This document shows positions 8,733-16,473 of a stretch of 43,364 nt of DNA, piece by piece (positions within the stretch are counted from its first letter, which is position 1; the number at the start of each line of letters is the position of its first letter). Location: NCBI RefSeq assembly GCF_000472545.1, contig NZ_AWZV01000041.1, forward strand, positions 1-43,364, read 5' to 3'. Source of the DNA: Burkholderia sp. WSM2232 (GTDB taxonomy: Bacteria > Pseudomonadota > Gammaproteobacteria > Burkholderiales > Burkholderiaceae). Both the position numbers and the translations under genes were made by a program. The notes beneath the pieces are model-generated. The model saw only the letters and a list, made by a program, of their open reading frames with translations, had not been told where the DNA came from and ran no database searches.

Positions 8733-8769
8733 AAAAAAGGCGCGCTCGGACAATAGCGGAGCACGCCTT
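8733..8769 (-). terminator. Intrinsic terminator or attenuator between the glutaredoxin gene and lepA
   Basis: On the minus strand the RNA forms an 11-bp stem (AAGGCGUGCUC with GAGCGCGCCUU, including one G-U pair) around an 11-base loop, followed at once by a U-run (A-run at 8733-8738 on the plus strand). The G-U pair becomes a C-A mismatch on the opposite strand, so the structure favours minus-strand RNA. The rest of the 212-base gap shows only a weak -10-like TAAAAT (minus) at 8793-8798. Confidence 0.8.
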
Positions 8770-8928
8770 GTAAGTAGGTGAAAAACTTATCTATTTTAGC
8801 CGAAAAGGCCGGCGGCCGGCGTATCTTGAGAGGTTCGGACGGCAGCCGGGCCGGCGAAGGACGAGTAACGTAAGGCTGGCGGCACGCCCGCTAAGCGCTT
8901 TAAAGATTTTTGCAAAGCCTGACTGGTT

Positions 8929-9213
8929 TCAGGATGCCTCTTCCTGAACACCGGCGACACCGGCGGCGCGGGCCGCCAGTGCGGCGCGCACGCGCGATTC
9001 CTGCAGATAGTAGTGGCAGAGTTCAACACCGTCGCACAACAAAACCGGCACCCTTTCGTTGTAGCGCGCTTCCAGCACGGGATCGCTGTCTACGTCGATC
9101 ACTTGCACTTGCGCACCGAACTCGGCCAGCAATGGCTCGAGCGCGGCGCGCATATCGTCGCACAGATGGCACCACGCGCGTCCATACAGCGTGAGCGGTG
9201 CCAGTTCCATCAT
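8929..9213 (-). CDS. Glutaredoxin-like thiol protein
   Basis: 94 aa with a thioredoxin fold: the N-terminal strand LTLYGRAWCHLC carries a C15-x-x-C18 redox pair, and RVPVLL holds the expected cis-proline (P56). It fits the DUF836-type glutaredoxin-like family (PF05768) found next to the sigma-E module in other betaproteobacteria. It probably reduces disulfides in the cytoplasm; substrate unknown. No signal peptide is seen. Its ATG overlaps the mucD stop by four bases (ATGA), so translation is coupled to mucD. A second ATG follows immediately. Confidence 0.85.
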   Translation of the reverse strand: MMELAPLTLYGRAWCHLCDDMRAALEPLLAEFGAQVQVIDVDSDPVLEARYNERVPVLLCDGVELCHYYLQESRVRAALAARAAGVAGVQEEAS

Positions 9214-10745
9214 TTCTGTACGCTGCGCGGACGAATCGGCACGAACTGCGTGTTCTCGCCCCGGCGCACCAGCAGCGCGACCATCTTCTGCGAGTCCAGA
9301 TGAGCAGTCACTTCGTCGAACTGCTTGGCGCTCGTAATATCGGTATCGCCCACGCGCAGGACGATGTCGCCCTTCTGCAGGCCAACTCGCGCCGCCGGGC
9401 CGTCCACCGCGTCGATCTGCACGCCATTGCGCAACTTCAGCGCGCGCAACTGATCAGCCGGGATATCGCTGACGGCAAGGCCGAGCGCGTTCGTGGCGCG
9501 CTGCTTCGGCGGCTGCGGCTTTTTCTGGTCGCCCTTTGAAGTCTTGTCCGGCTGCATCTCGGCGATCGTGACCGGCAGATCGCGCGTCTGGCCCTTGCGC
9601 CAGACGGTGATGGTCGCCTTCGTGCCCGGCTTTGTGTCGCCGACCATGCGCGGCAGGTCTGTCGCCGTGTCCACGGAATGGCCGTTGAACTTCAGGATGA
9701 TGTCGCCCGGCTGCACGCCGGCCTTGTCCGCCGGGCCGCCCGGCTCGACGCTGCTGACAAGCGCGCCCTGCGCCTTCGGCAGACCGAGCGAGTCCGCAAC
9801 GTCTTTCGTCACCTCGCCGATTGCCACGGCGATCCGGCCGCGCACCACCTTGCCGGACGCCTTCAACTGGTCGGCCACGCGCATTGCCTCGTCGATCGGA
9901 ATCGCGAACGAGATGCCCATGAAACCGCCGGTGCGGCTGTAGATCTGCGAGTTGATGCCGATCACTTCGCCCTGCATGTTGATGAGCGGCCCGCCCGAAT
10001 TGCCGGGATTGACGGCCACGTCGGTCTGGATAAACGGCAGATAGTCGCCGGTGTCGCGCCCCTTGGCACTCACAATGCCGGCTGTCACCGTGTTTTCGAG
10101 GCCGAACGGCGAGCCGATTGCGACGACCCACTCGCCCACGCGAACCTTGTTCGAGTCGCCGATCGTGATGGTCGGCAGGTTGGCGGCGCTGATCTTCACG
10201 ACAGCGACGTCGGTGCGCTCGTCCACGCCGATGAGCTTTGCCTTGAATTCGCGCTTGTCGGTCAGCGTGACATAGATGGTGTCCGCGTCGTCGATGACGT
10301 GCGCGTTCGTCATCACATAGCCGTCAGCCGACAGGATGAAGCCCGAGCCGACGCCGCTGTTCTGTTCGAGGTCGTTGCTGTCCGGCGTGTCCTGGCTACC
10401 GCCACTACCACCACTACCGCCATTGCCGCCGTTGTTGCCGCCGCGTGGCATACCGGGCGATTGTGGCGATTGCGGCGACTGCGGCATCGGAATGCCGAAA
10501 AAGCGCCGGAAAAATTCGGACATATCGCCGTCGTCCATGCCGGGCGGCAGTGCGCCACGCGGGCCGCCGCTCGTCACGCGGGTGGTCGTGCGAATGTTGA
10601 CGACCGCCGGTCCAACCTTGTCGACGAGGTCGGTAAAGTCGGGCAGATTGGCTGCGGAGGCCGCCGACGCCGTGTGCGGTGCGAACGGCAAACATGCCGC
10701 CACCACCGCGGCGGCGAAGAATTTGCGCAGCGAGAAAGTCGTCAT
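9210..10745 (-). CDS. mucD: Periplasmic serine protease MucD (DegP/HtrA family)
   Basis: 511 aa. A signal peptide (about 1-28, ending TASA) directs it to the periplasm, where family members degrade misfolded envelope proteins. The catalytic triad is H149 (TNAHV), D179 (RTDVAV) and S250 (GNSGGPL). Two PDZ domains follow (about 295-390 and 410-505). A Gly/Ser/Asn-rich, probably flexible segment (about 88-122) sits before the protease core. In Pseudomonas mucD lies in the algU operon and restrains the stress response; here it directly follows rseB, with no mucC/rseC homologue between. Confidence 0.95.
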   Translation of the reverse strand: MTTFSLRKFFAAAVVAACLPFAPHTASAASAANLPDFTDLVDKVGPAVVNIRTTTRVTSGGPRGALPPGMDDGDMSEFFRRFFGIPMPQSPQSPQSPGMPRGGNNGGNGGSGGSGGSQDTPDSNDLEQNSGVGSGFILSADGYVMTNAHVIDDADTIYVTLTDKREFKAKLIGVDERTDVAVVKISAANLPTITIGDSNKVRVGEWVVAIGSPFGLENTVTAGIVSAKGRDTGDYLPFIQTDVAVNPGNSGGPLINMQGEVIGINSQIYSRTGGFMGISFAIPIDEAMRVADQLKASGKVVRGRIAVAIGEVTKDVADSLGLPKAQGALVSSVEPGGPADKAGVQPGDIILKFNGHSVDTATDLPRMVGDTKPGTKATITVWRKGQTRDLPVTIAEMQPDKTSKGDQKKPQPPKQRATNALGLAVSDIPADQLRALKLRNGVQIDAVDGPAARVGLQKGDIVLRVGDTDITSAKQFDEVTAHLDSQKMVALLVRRGENTQFVPIRPRSVQK

Positions 10746-10779
10746 AGTGTGGAAGCCGAGGGATTCAGGATTCGGAGAA

Positions 10780-11823
10780 TTACTTCGGAGCCTTGTATTC
10801 TATGGCAGACGCGAATTGCTGCAACGTGGCCTGAGGCACTTCGCCGAGCAGGGTAATCCAGAAGTCACCGCGCCGCTTGACCAGCACGTGTGTCGCGCCG
10901 CTGCTGCCCGCGCCTTCCTTTCGCGTATTGTTCTCAACCGGCTCGATGAACACGGAGACCGCGGCGAGACCGTCCGAGAACACCGCCTGATCTACCGGAA
11001 TAGTAGGCTGACCTGCTTCGCGCGCCGCCATGGGACGGCGCAGTTCGCGGATCTTGCGAAAGCCCGGCACCGTTGCGCCGAACTGCCAGCCTTGCGCAGC
11101 GATGTCGACCGGCTCGATGGGCGGACGCACTACCGTCCAGCCGGCGGTATTGCGCATTCCGTTGACGATGCCCGCCTTGTCGACCGGCACGCCAATCCGA
11201 ATTTGCGAAAACGACAGTTGTTCGAGCACCTGACCGTTCGGGTCGAGCGTTTGCACGCGCAGCAGCAGACCGGTTTTTTTGTCGGCCCACAGTTTGTAAG
11301 CAAAACGGTAAGCGTCTTTCGGGTCGAGCTCGATTACCTGGCTTTCGATGCCAGCCACACGGTCGTCACCCAGTACCTTGGGTTCATACACGGACAGAAC
11401 CTGTTCGCCGCTTACAGCAAGCAACGCGGGAAACGAGTCTTTGTTCTGGCGCTTTTCCACCACGCACAGATGACGTTCCGGCACGAACGTGTAGAGCTCG
11501 TCGTTATGACGCAGCATTTTGCGCGGCTTGCCGTCCAGGCTTTCCAACTGCTCGAATTCGCCGTCGCCGCGCGTCGCGTAATGCGCGATTCGCGAGGTCT
11601 GAACGAAATTGCCCCGCTGATAGACGAATGCGCCTTCATAGTTCTGCTGCTGCGCGGCCTGATGAATGCGATCGAGCAGATCGGCGGCCGTGCGGCGCGC
11701 GACGAGCGGATCGTCGGTTTGTGCAAAGACCCGCGGCGTAGCGGACAACAATACGGCTGCACAGAACAGAAATGCTGGCAGCCGCCCCCAGATAGTCGTT
11801 TTATTGAACCGCGGAGTCTGCAT
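10780..11823 (-). CDS. rseB: Sigma-E regulatory protein RseB/MucB
   Basis: 347 aa periplasmic protein with a signal peptide (about 1-35, ending RVFAQ). RseB binds the periplasmic part of RseA, shields it from proteolysis and senses mislocalised lipoprotein or LPS. The N-terminal lipoprotein-binding-like domain (NYEGAFVYQRGNFVQTSRI onward) and the C-terminal MucB domain are both recognisable. The ATG at 11823 gives a proper signal peptide; longer in-frame starts run through rseA in another frame. The gap to the rseA stop is four bases. Confidence 0.93.
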   Translation of the reverse strand: MQTPRFNKTTIWGRLPAFLFCAAVLLSATPRVFAQTDDPLVARRTAADLLDRIHQAAQQQNYEGAFVYQRGNFVQTSRIAHYATRGDGEFEQLESLDGKPRKMLRHNDELYTFVPERHLCVVEKRQNKDSFPALLAVSGEQVLSVYEPKVLGDDRVAGIESQVIELDPKDAYRFAYKLWADKKTGLLLRVQTLDPNGQVLEQLSFSQIRIGVPVDKAGIVNGMRNTAGWTVVRPPIEPVDIAAQGWQFGATVPGFRKIRELRRPMAAREAGQPTIPVDQAVFSDGLAAVSVFIEPVENNTRKEGAGSSGATHVLVKRRGDFWITLLGEVPQATLQQFASAIEYKAPK

Positions 11824-11827
11824 CAAA

Positions 11828-12484
11828 CTATTGGCCTTGCGTTGAAACGGCGGCAGCCCGGATGAGCGGCATGGAACCCGGCAGGACCGGTTGCTGCGCG
11901 AATTGCTGGTGTGCTTCCAGATACTGGTCGAGGCTCGCGTCGCGAATGATGTTGGCGTCTTGAGCGACCGGCATGACGTTGGCAGCGGGCACGGATGCCA
12001 TCGCCACCTTTTGCAGCGCGTCGCCATGCGAAGACACGGAGGCGACCTGCGTTGCACCCGGGCCGCCCGGCACGCCTTGTAGTTGCGGCACGACGATCCA
12101 CGTGAGGGTGGCAGCCGCCGCAGCCACGGCAAAGGCCGGCACGGCCCGGCGGCGCAGCGCGAGCAGACGGCGCGTGATGGGCAGCGAGGCCGGCCGCGAA
12201 CCAGACTGCAAAGCCGGCGCGAGCAGATGCGGCTCGCTTTCGAGGCGCGCTGCAAAGCCGCCGAGAAAAGCATTGCTCGTTGCGGCACTGATTGCGAGAT
12301 CGTCCGAACGCAATGCGTCGCCAATCAGGTGATAGCTGGACCACGCGGCGCGATCTTCGCCGTCCAGCTCGGACACAAACTTGTCCAGATTCAGATGCTC
12401 TTCGCCGAACAGCTCACCGTCGACAAAAGCGGACAGACGCTCGCCGCGCGAACTGGCTTGCGATTGCATCGAGACCGACCCCAT
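11828..12484 (-). CDS. rseA: Anti-sigma-E factor RseA/MucA
   Basis: 218 aa single-pass inner-membrane protein that holds RpoE inactive until regulated proteolysis releases it. The N-terminal cytoplasmic domain (RGERLSAFVDGELFGEEHLN) is the RseA sigma-binding fold. A membrane segment lies at about 113-133, followed by a periplasmic tail for RseB. I start at the ATG at 12484, preceded by GGGGAG. An ATG at 12496 and a GTG at 12523 are in frame and possible. It follows rpoE by 81 bases. Confidence 0.9.
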   Translation of the reverse strand: MGSVSMQSQASSRGERLSAFVDGELFGEEHLNLDKFVSELDGEDRAAWSSYHLIGDALRSDDLAISAATSNAFLGGFAARLESEPHLLAPALQSGSRPASLPITRRLLALRRRAVPAFAVAAAAATLTWIVVPQLQGVPGGPGATQVASVSSHGDALQKVAMASVPAANVMPVAQDANIIRDASLDQYLEAHQQFAQQPVLPGSMPLIRAAAVSTQGQ

Positions 12485-12565
12485 GATGCTCCCCATCTTA
12501 CGAAAATCCCGTAGTGACACCACTAATCCAGATATTGCACCCGCGCCCCGGTCGGCGCGCCGGGT

Positions 12566-13165
12566 TTACCAGCGCTTGCCTTCAGGTGTGTCAAGCAACG
12601 GACGCAATTTTGCCGCAATGGCTTCGCGAGCGCGGAAAATTCGCGATCTGACGGTGCCAATCGGGCAGCTCATCATTTCTGCGATTTCCTCGTAGCTCAG
12701 ACCTTCAATTTCACGAAGAGTAATGGCGGTACGCAGCTCTTCCGGTAAAACCGCCATCGCAGCATTGACCGTCTCGGCGATCTGCTTGCTCATCAACATC
12801 GACTCAGGCGTGTTGATATCCCTTAGTTGGTCGGCGTCCGAGAAAGTTTCAGCTTCTTCAGCATCTGCTTCCGTCGATGTCGGCGCTCGCCGGCCCTGGG
12901 TCGCAAGGTAGTTCTTCGCCGTGTTGACCGCAATCCGGTACAACCACGTATAAAACGCGGATTCGCCGCGAAATTGCGGCAACGCGCGGTAAGCCTTGAT
13001 GAAAGCGTCTTGCGCAACGTCTTCCACCTCGGCGGGGTCGCGCACGAGGCGCGAGATCAGCCGGAGAATCTTGCGGTGGTATTTGGAGACCAGAAGCTCG
13101 AACGCGGCCTTGTCGCCCTTCTGGACGCGCTCGACCAGCACCTGATCAATTTCTTTTTCGCTCAC
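12566..13165 (-). CDS. rpoE: RNA polymerase sigma-E factor (RpoE/AlgU)
   Basis: 199 aa ECF sigma factor for envelope stress. Sigma region 2 (about 22-90) includes YHRKILRLISRLVRD and the VEDVAQDAFIKAYRAL -10 recognition helices. Region 4 (about 130-190) has the helix-turn-helix GLSYEEIAEMMSCPIGTV. The start is a GTG at 13165; upstream in-frame codons reach a stop within a few residues, so no longer form exists. Its inhibitor RseA follows. A TACAAT -10-like site lies 42 bases upstream. Confidence 0.97.
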   Translation of the reverse strand: MSEKEIDQVLVERVQKGDKAAFELLVSKYHRKILRLISRLVRDPAEVEDVAQDAFIKAYRALPQFRGESAFYTWLYRIAVNTAKNYLATQGRRAPTSTEADAEEAETFSDADQLRDINTPESMLMSKQIAETVNAAMAVLPEELRTAITLREIEGLSYEEIAEMMSCPIGTVRSRIFRAREAIAAKLRPLLDTPEGKRW

Positions 13166-13206
13166 CTGATAAATCCGTTAACTTAAGGGCGCATGACGGG
13201 GGCACC

Positions 13207-13282
13207 ATTGTAGCGTCCCGCTCGACGGGGGCACGTTACGCAGCACATGACGCCCGGTAACAGCGGTTACAGTCGTTACAGT
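13207..13282 (-). promoter_or_regulatory. rpoE upstream region: -10-like TACAAT and GTTAC repeats
   Basis: Minus-strand TACAAT at 13207-13212 is a good -10 hexamer without a clear -35. Further upstream GTTACAGTC is repeated directly at 13265-13273 and 13274-13282, and TAACAGCGGTTA (13258-13269) is palindromic. This spaced GTTAC cluster could bind a regulator. A canonical sigma-E promoter (GAACTT with TCTGA) was looked for and not seen in this gap. Confidence 0.35.
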
Positions 13283-13767
13283 CACGCGCCGGCGCGTCGC
13301 CGGGCGCGCACCGCCAGCTCGCGAAAGACAGCCGGCGGGACGGTGTCGGCGGGAACGAGCAGCGTGTGCGAGCGCCCCTCTTCCGGTTTCAGCACGAGCA
13401 CCAGCAGACGGTCACCCCAATGGGCGCAGCCCGCTATGCGACCTTGTGCGAGCAGAATACCGGCCCGCCCCCACGCAGCGAGGCTCTCTCGGCCCAGTGT
13501 CAGCGCGACCGGCTGCGCCCGGTCGTATCGCACCGAGCCAAGCGCGAGAAGCGCGAACGCAGCAAGCGCCAACGGAAGCGCTTGCCAGGCGCCCAGCCAC
13601 GACGACAGACAGCCATAAACCGCCGCCGATGCCGTCGCGATGAAAACAGCTGACGCAGCGCGCATCGCGAAAGAGCGCCGCAGCGCGATTCGCTGCGGCG
13701 CTCTTTCGGACAGGACCGTTTCAGGGGAAGGCGCCAGTGCAACCGGCGCCGACGGCTGGCGCGTCAC
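13282..13767 (-). CDS. Small membrane protein resembling YgfX (CptA)
   Basis: 161 aa. Two hydrophobic segments (about 34-57 and 63-81) form a hairpin near the N-terminus. A soluble domain follows with GRIAGCAHWGDRLLVLVL, then LLVPADTVPPAVFRELAVRAR. That order, ending in a 'polar-D-[ST]-x-x-x-x-F-R-x-L' helix, matches the YgfX family by memory. In gammaproteobacteria ygfX often lies next to rpoE/nadB and pairs with sdhE (ygfY); no sdhE is present here. The start is a GTG at 13767, 13 bases after fabF; an ATG at codon 35 would delete the region before the first segment. YgfX assignment is inference. Confidence 0.6.
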   Translation of the reverse strand: MTRQPSAPVALAPSPETVLSERAPQRIALRRSFAMRAASAVFIATASAAVYGCLSSWLGAWQALPLALAAFALLALGSVRYDRAQPVALTLGRESLAAWGRAGILLAQGRIAGCAHWGDRLLVLVLKPEEGRSHTLLVPADTVPPAVFRELAVRARRRAGA

Positions 13768-13780
13768 CCGGTTGCGAGCC

Positions 13781-15019
13781 TCAGGCGCGCTTGAAAACCA
13801 GCGTGCCGTTCGTGCCGCCGAACCCGAACGAGTTCTTCAGCGCGACGTCGATCTTCATCTCCCGCGCAGTGTTGGCGCAGTAGTCCAGGTCGCACTCGGG
13901 GTCCTGGTTGAAGATATTGATCGTCGGCGGCGACACCTGGTGATGCACCGCAAGCACCGTGAACACCGACTCCAGACCGCCGGCGCCGCCGAGCAGGTGA
14001 CCGGTCATCGACTTCGTCGAATTCACGACGATGTTTCTGGCGTGGTCGCCGAACGCGCGCTTGATGCCGGTCGTTTCGGCCAGATCGCCGAGCGGCGTGG
14101 ACGTGCCGTGCGCATTCAGATAATTCACCTGATCGGCATTGACGCCCGCGTTCTTCAAGGCCGCGAGCATGCAGCGGCGCGCACCGTCGCCGTCTTCGAG
14201 CGGTGCAGTCATGTGATAAGCGTCGCCGCTCATCCCGTAGCCGCCCACTTCAGCGTAGATCTTCGCGCCACGCGCCTTGGCGTGCTCGTACTCTTCGAGC
14301 ACCATGACGCCCGCGCCCTCGCCCAGCACGAAACCGTCGCGGTCCTTGTCCCACGGGCGGCTTGCCGTAGCCGGGTCATCGTTGCGTTGCGACAGCGCGC
14401 GCGCCGCCGCGAAACCGCCGATGCCGAGCGGCGACACCGTCGACTCCGCACCGCCTGCGATCATGACGTCCGCGTCGCCGTATTCGATCAGGCGCGACGC
14501 CTCACCGATACAGTGCAGGCCCGTGGTACATGCGGTGACGATGGCGAGATTCGGACCCTTGATCCCGAACTTGATCGACAGGTGACCCGAGATCATGTTG
14601 ATGATCGACGCGGGCACGAAGAACGGCGAAATGCGGCGCGGGCCGCGGTTGAGCAACTCGGTTTGCGTGACTTCGATCATCGGCAGACCGCCGATACCCG
14701 AACCGACCACGACGCCGATACGCTCCGAATTCTCGTCGGTGACTGTAAGGCCGCTGTCCTGCATCGCCTGGATGCCTGCAGCAACGCCGTAATGGATGAA
14801 CGTATCCATGTGGCGTGCTTCCTTACCGGGGATGTAGTCCTCGATATTGAAGCCCTTCACCTCGCCGGCAAAACGAGTCGAGAAGTTCGACGCGTCGAAC
14901 TTCGTGATATTGGCAATACCCGACTTGCCGGCGACCAGATTGGCCCAGCCGTCGGCAACATTATTGCCAACAGGCGAAATCAGCCCCAGGCCTGTAACAA
15001 CAACACGACGGCGGCTCAC
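13781..15019 (-). CDS. fabF: Beta-ketoacyl-ACP synthase II (FabF)
   Basis: 412 aa. It condenses malonyl-ACP with acyl-ACP in each elongation cycle of fatty-acid synthesis. The Cys-His-His active site is seen as C164 in TACTTGLHCIG, the histidine of NAHGTSTPLGD and that of KSMTGHLLGGAGG. The GTG at 15019 (MSRRRVVVTGLGLISPVGN) has AGGGG a few bases upstream and gives the standard length; in-frame sequence farther upstream is non-conserved. A strong terminator sits 28 bases before the start, between acpP and fabF. Confidence 0.97.
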   Translation of the reverse strand: MSRRRVVVTGLGLISPVGNNVADGWANLVAGKSGIANITKFDASNFSTRFAGEVKGFNIEDYIPGKEARHMDTFIHYGVAAGIQAMQDSGLTVTDENSERIGVVVGSGIGGLPMIEVTQTELLNRGPRRISPFFVPASIINMISGHLSIKFGIKGPNLAIVTACTTGLHCIGEASRLIEYGDADVMIAGGAESTVSPLGIGGFAAARALSQRNDDPATASRPWDKDRDGFVLGEGAGVMVLEEYEHAKARGAKIYAEVGGYGMSGDAYHMTAPLEDGDGARRCMLAALKNAGVNADQVNYLNAHGTSTPLGDLAETTGIKRAFGDHARNIVVNSTKSMTGHLLGGAGGLESVFTVLAVHHQVSPPTINIFNQDPECDLDYCANTAREMKIDVALKNSFGFGGTNGTLVFKRA

Positions 15020-15046
15020 GGTAACCCCTTTTTCATAGATGACAAA

Positions 15047-15095
15047 AGCAAAAGCCACAGCGGCCACAGGAACCTGCCCTGTGCGCCCTGTGGCT
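15047..15095 (-). terminator. Terminator between acpP and fabF
   Basis: Minus-strand RNA forms a two-part stem: AGCCACAG with CTGTGGCT (15053-15060 and 15088-15095) and CACAGG with CCTGTG (15065-15070 and 15078-15083), then TTTTGCTTTTG. It should stop most transcripts leaving acpP. The remaining acpP-fabF gap (15096-15262) shows nothing else clear. Confidence 0.75.
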
Positions 15096-15262
15096 GTTAA
15101 GTCGGCAATCGCGCGGAAACTTGCGCTGTCAACATCGCTGGCTCCTGCATGACAACTCTTGCAGCAAGCGGCGCGGCAAGAAACGCCAGCCCCGATGGCG
15201 TCGACAACCGACGCGGCAGGGCGTCGTACGACGCAAACGCACAAATGCAGGTGCGAATGACC

Positions 15263-15502
15263 TTAGGCCTTGACGTTTGCGCGAGCGTAGTCGATCGCTT
15301 GCTGAACGGTGGTGATCTTCTCGGCTTCTTCATCCGGAATTTCCATGCCGAATTCGTCTTCGAGGGCCATCACGAGTTCAACCGTGTCCAGCGAGTCGGC
15401 GCCGAGGTCGTTCACGAACGAAGCTTCGTTCTTGATTTCAGCTTCGGCCACGCCCAGTTGTTCTGCGACGATCTTCTTGACGCGCTGTTCGATATTGTCC
15501 AT
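15263..15502 (-). CDS. acpP: Acyl carrier protein AcpP
   Basis: 79 aa acidic carrier protein. The phosphopantetheine attachment serine is in the [17 protein letters not shown] helix (S37). It shuttles acyl chains between Fab enzymes and to PlsX and is activated by AcpS (1460-1915). The ATG at 15502 is preceded by GGAGGGG, one of the strongest ribosome-binding sites in the window, matching the high expression expected of ACP. Terminator-like hairpins lie on both sides and a -10-like site lies upstream, so it is probably an independently expressed gene. Confidence 0.98.
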
Positions 15503-15544
15503 TACCCCTCCAAGGGAAAAGAAGTTCAAAAATACAGTGCGCGC

Positions 15545-15550
15545 ATTTTA
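15545..15550 (-). promoter_or_regulatory. Candidate -10 box of an acpP promoter
   Basis: Minus-strand TAAAAT lies about 40 bases upstream of the acpP ATG and just downstream of a terminator-like hairpin. No convincing -35 hexamer was found at 16-18 bases spacing, where the sequence is a T-run. Position and context support it more than sequence does. Confidence 0.4.
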
Positions 15551-15566
15551 TCAGGTTTGACCCAGC

Positions 15567-15605
15567 AAAAAAGCGGCGCATCAGGTTGCTGTCAAGGCAT
15601 GCGCC
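15567..15605 (-). terminator. Probable terminator between fabG and acpP
   Basis: Minus-strand RNA pairs GGCGCAU with AUGCGCC (7 bp; 15599-15605 and 15575-15581) around a 17-base loop, followed by GC and six U (A-run 15567-15572). The loop is long, so it is weaker than the acpP-fabF terminator. Confidence 0.55.
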
Positions 15606-15653
15606 CGACGCATTCGAGAAACGCATCAAGGCGCGGATAGTAACCGAATTTGG

Positions 15654-16403
15654 TTACGACATGTACATTCCGCCGTTCACATGCATGGTCGTGCCGGTGA
15701 TGTAACCGGCTTGCGGCGACGCGAGGAAAGCGACAGCGTGTGCGATGTCTTCCGGACTGCCGAGACGGCCCAGCGGAATCTGCGTTTTGAGCGTGGTTTG
15801 CTGCTCTTCCGGAAGAGTGCGCGTCATGTCGGTGTCGATGAAGCCAGGCGCCACGCAATTCACCGTAATGCCGCGGCTGCCGATTTCGCGTGCAAGCGCA
15901 CGCGTCATACCGGCCACGCCCGCCTTCGCCGCCGCGTAGTTGACCTGCCCCGGATTGCCCGCGGAACCGACCACCGAGGTGATGTTGATGATGCGCCCGC
16001 CCTTCGCCTTCATCATCGGGCGCAGCACCGCACGCGACAGACGGAACACCGACTTCAGGTTGGTGTCGATCACCGCGTCCCAGTCGTCGTCCTTCATGCG
16101 CATGGCCAGTTGATCCTGCGTGATGCCGGCGTTGTTCACGAGCACATGCAGCGCGCCGAATTCTTTCACCGTGCCGTCGATCAGCGCTTCCGCAGCCGCC
16201 GCATCGTTCACGTCGAGCACCGCGCCGCGGCCGCTCACGCCTGCCGCATTGAACGCTTCGCTAATGGCCGCTGCGCCGCTTTCGCTCGTCGCCGTGCCGA
16301 TCACGGTGGCGCCCTGGCGCGCGAGTTCCATGGCAATGGCGCGGCCAATGCCGCGCGAGGCGCCCGTTACGATTGCGATCTGCTTGTCGAGATTCTTTTC
16401 CAT
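15654..16403 (-). CDS. fabG: 3-oxoacyl-ACP reductase FabG
   Basis: 249 aa short-chain dehydrogenase that reduces beta-ketoacyl-ACP with NADPH. Visible are the cofactor motif TGASRGIG (13-20), the structural NNAG (90-93) and the catalytic S143, Y156 and K160 (YAAAK). The C-terminal GGMYMS is typical. The chosen ATG adds a few residues before DKQIAIVTGA; no strong ribosome-binding site is seen, so coupling with fabD is likely. It lies between fabD and acpP as in E. coli. Confidence 0.97.
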   Translation of the reverse strand: MEKNLDKQIAIVTGASRGIGRAIAMELARQGATVIGTATSESGAAAISEAFNAAGVSGRGAVLDVNDAAAAEALIDGTVKEFGALHVLVNNAGITQDQLAMRMKDDDWDAVIDTNLKSVFRLSRAVLRPMMKAKGGRIINITSVVGSAGNPGQVNYAAAKAGVAGMTRALAREIGSRGITVNCVAPGFIDTDMTRTLPEEQQTTLKTQIPLGRLGSPEDIAHAVAFLASPQAGYITGTTMHVNGGMYMS

Positions 16404-16473
16404 CTGTCGATCCGAATGCCCTTCGGAGGGCTGATTGATTGCCGATGCTGGTACCGCGTCTGCGCTGTCGCAG

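Noticed and set aside
6914..8773. A 619-residue open frame antisense to lepA
   Set aside because: The His/Arg-rich translation has no domain, and lepA on the other strand is unambiguous.
10780..12324. Long frame containing rseB with an extra 167-residue N-terminus
   Set aside because: The extension overlaps rseA in another frame, and a good signal peptide starts at 11823.
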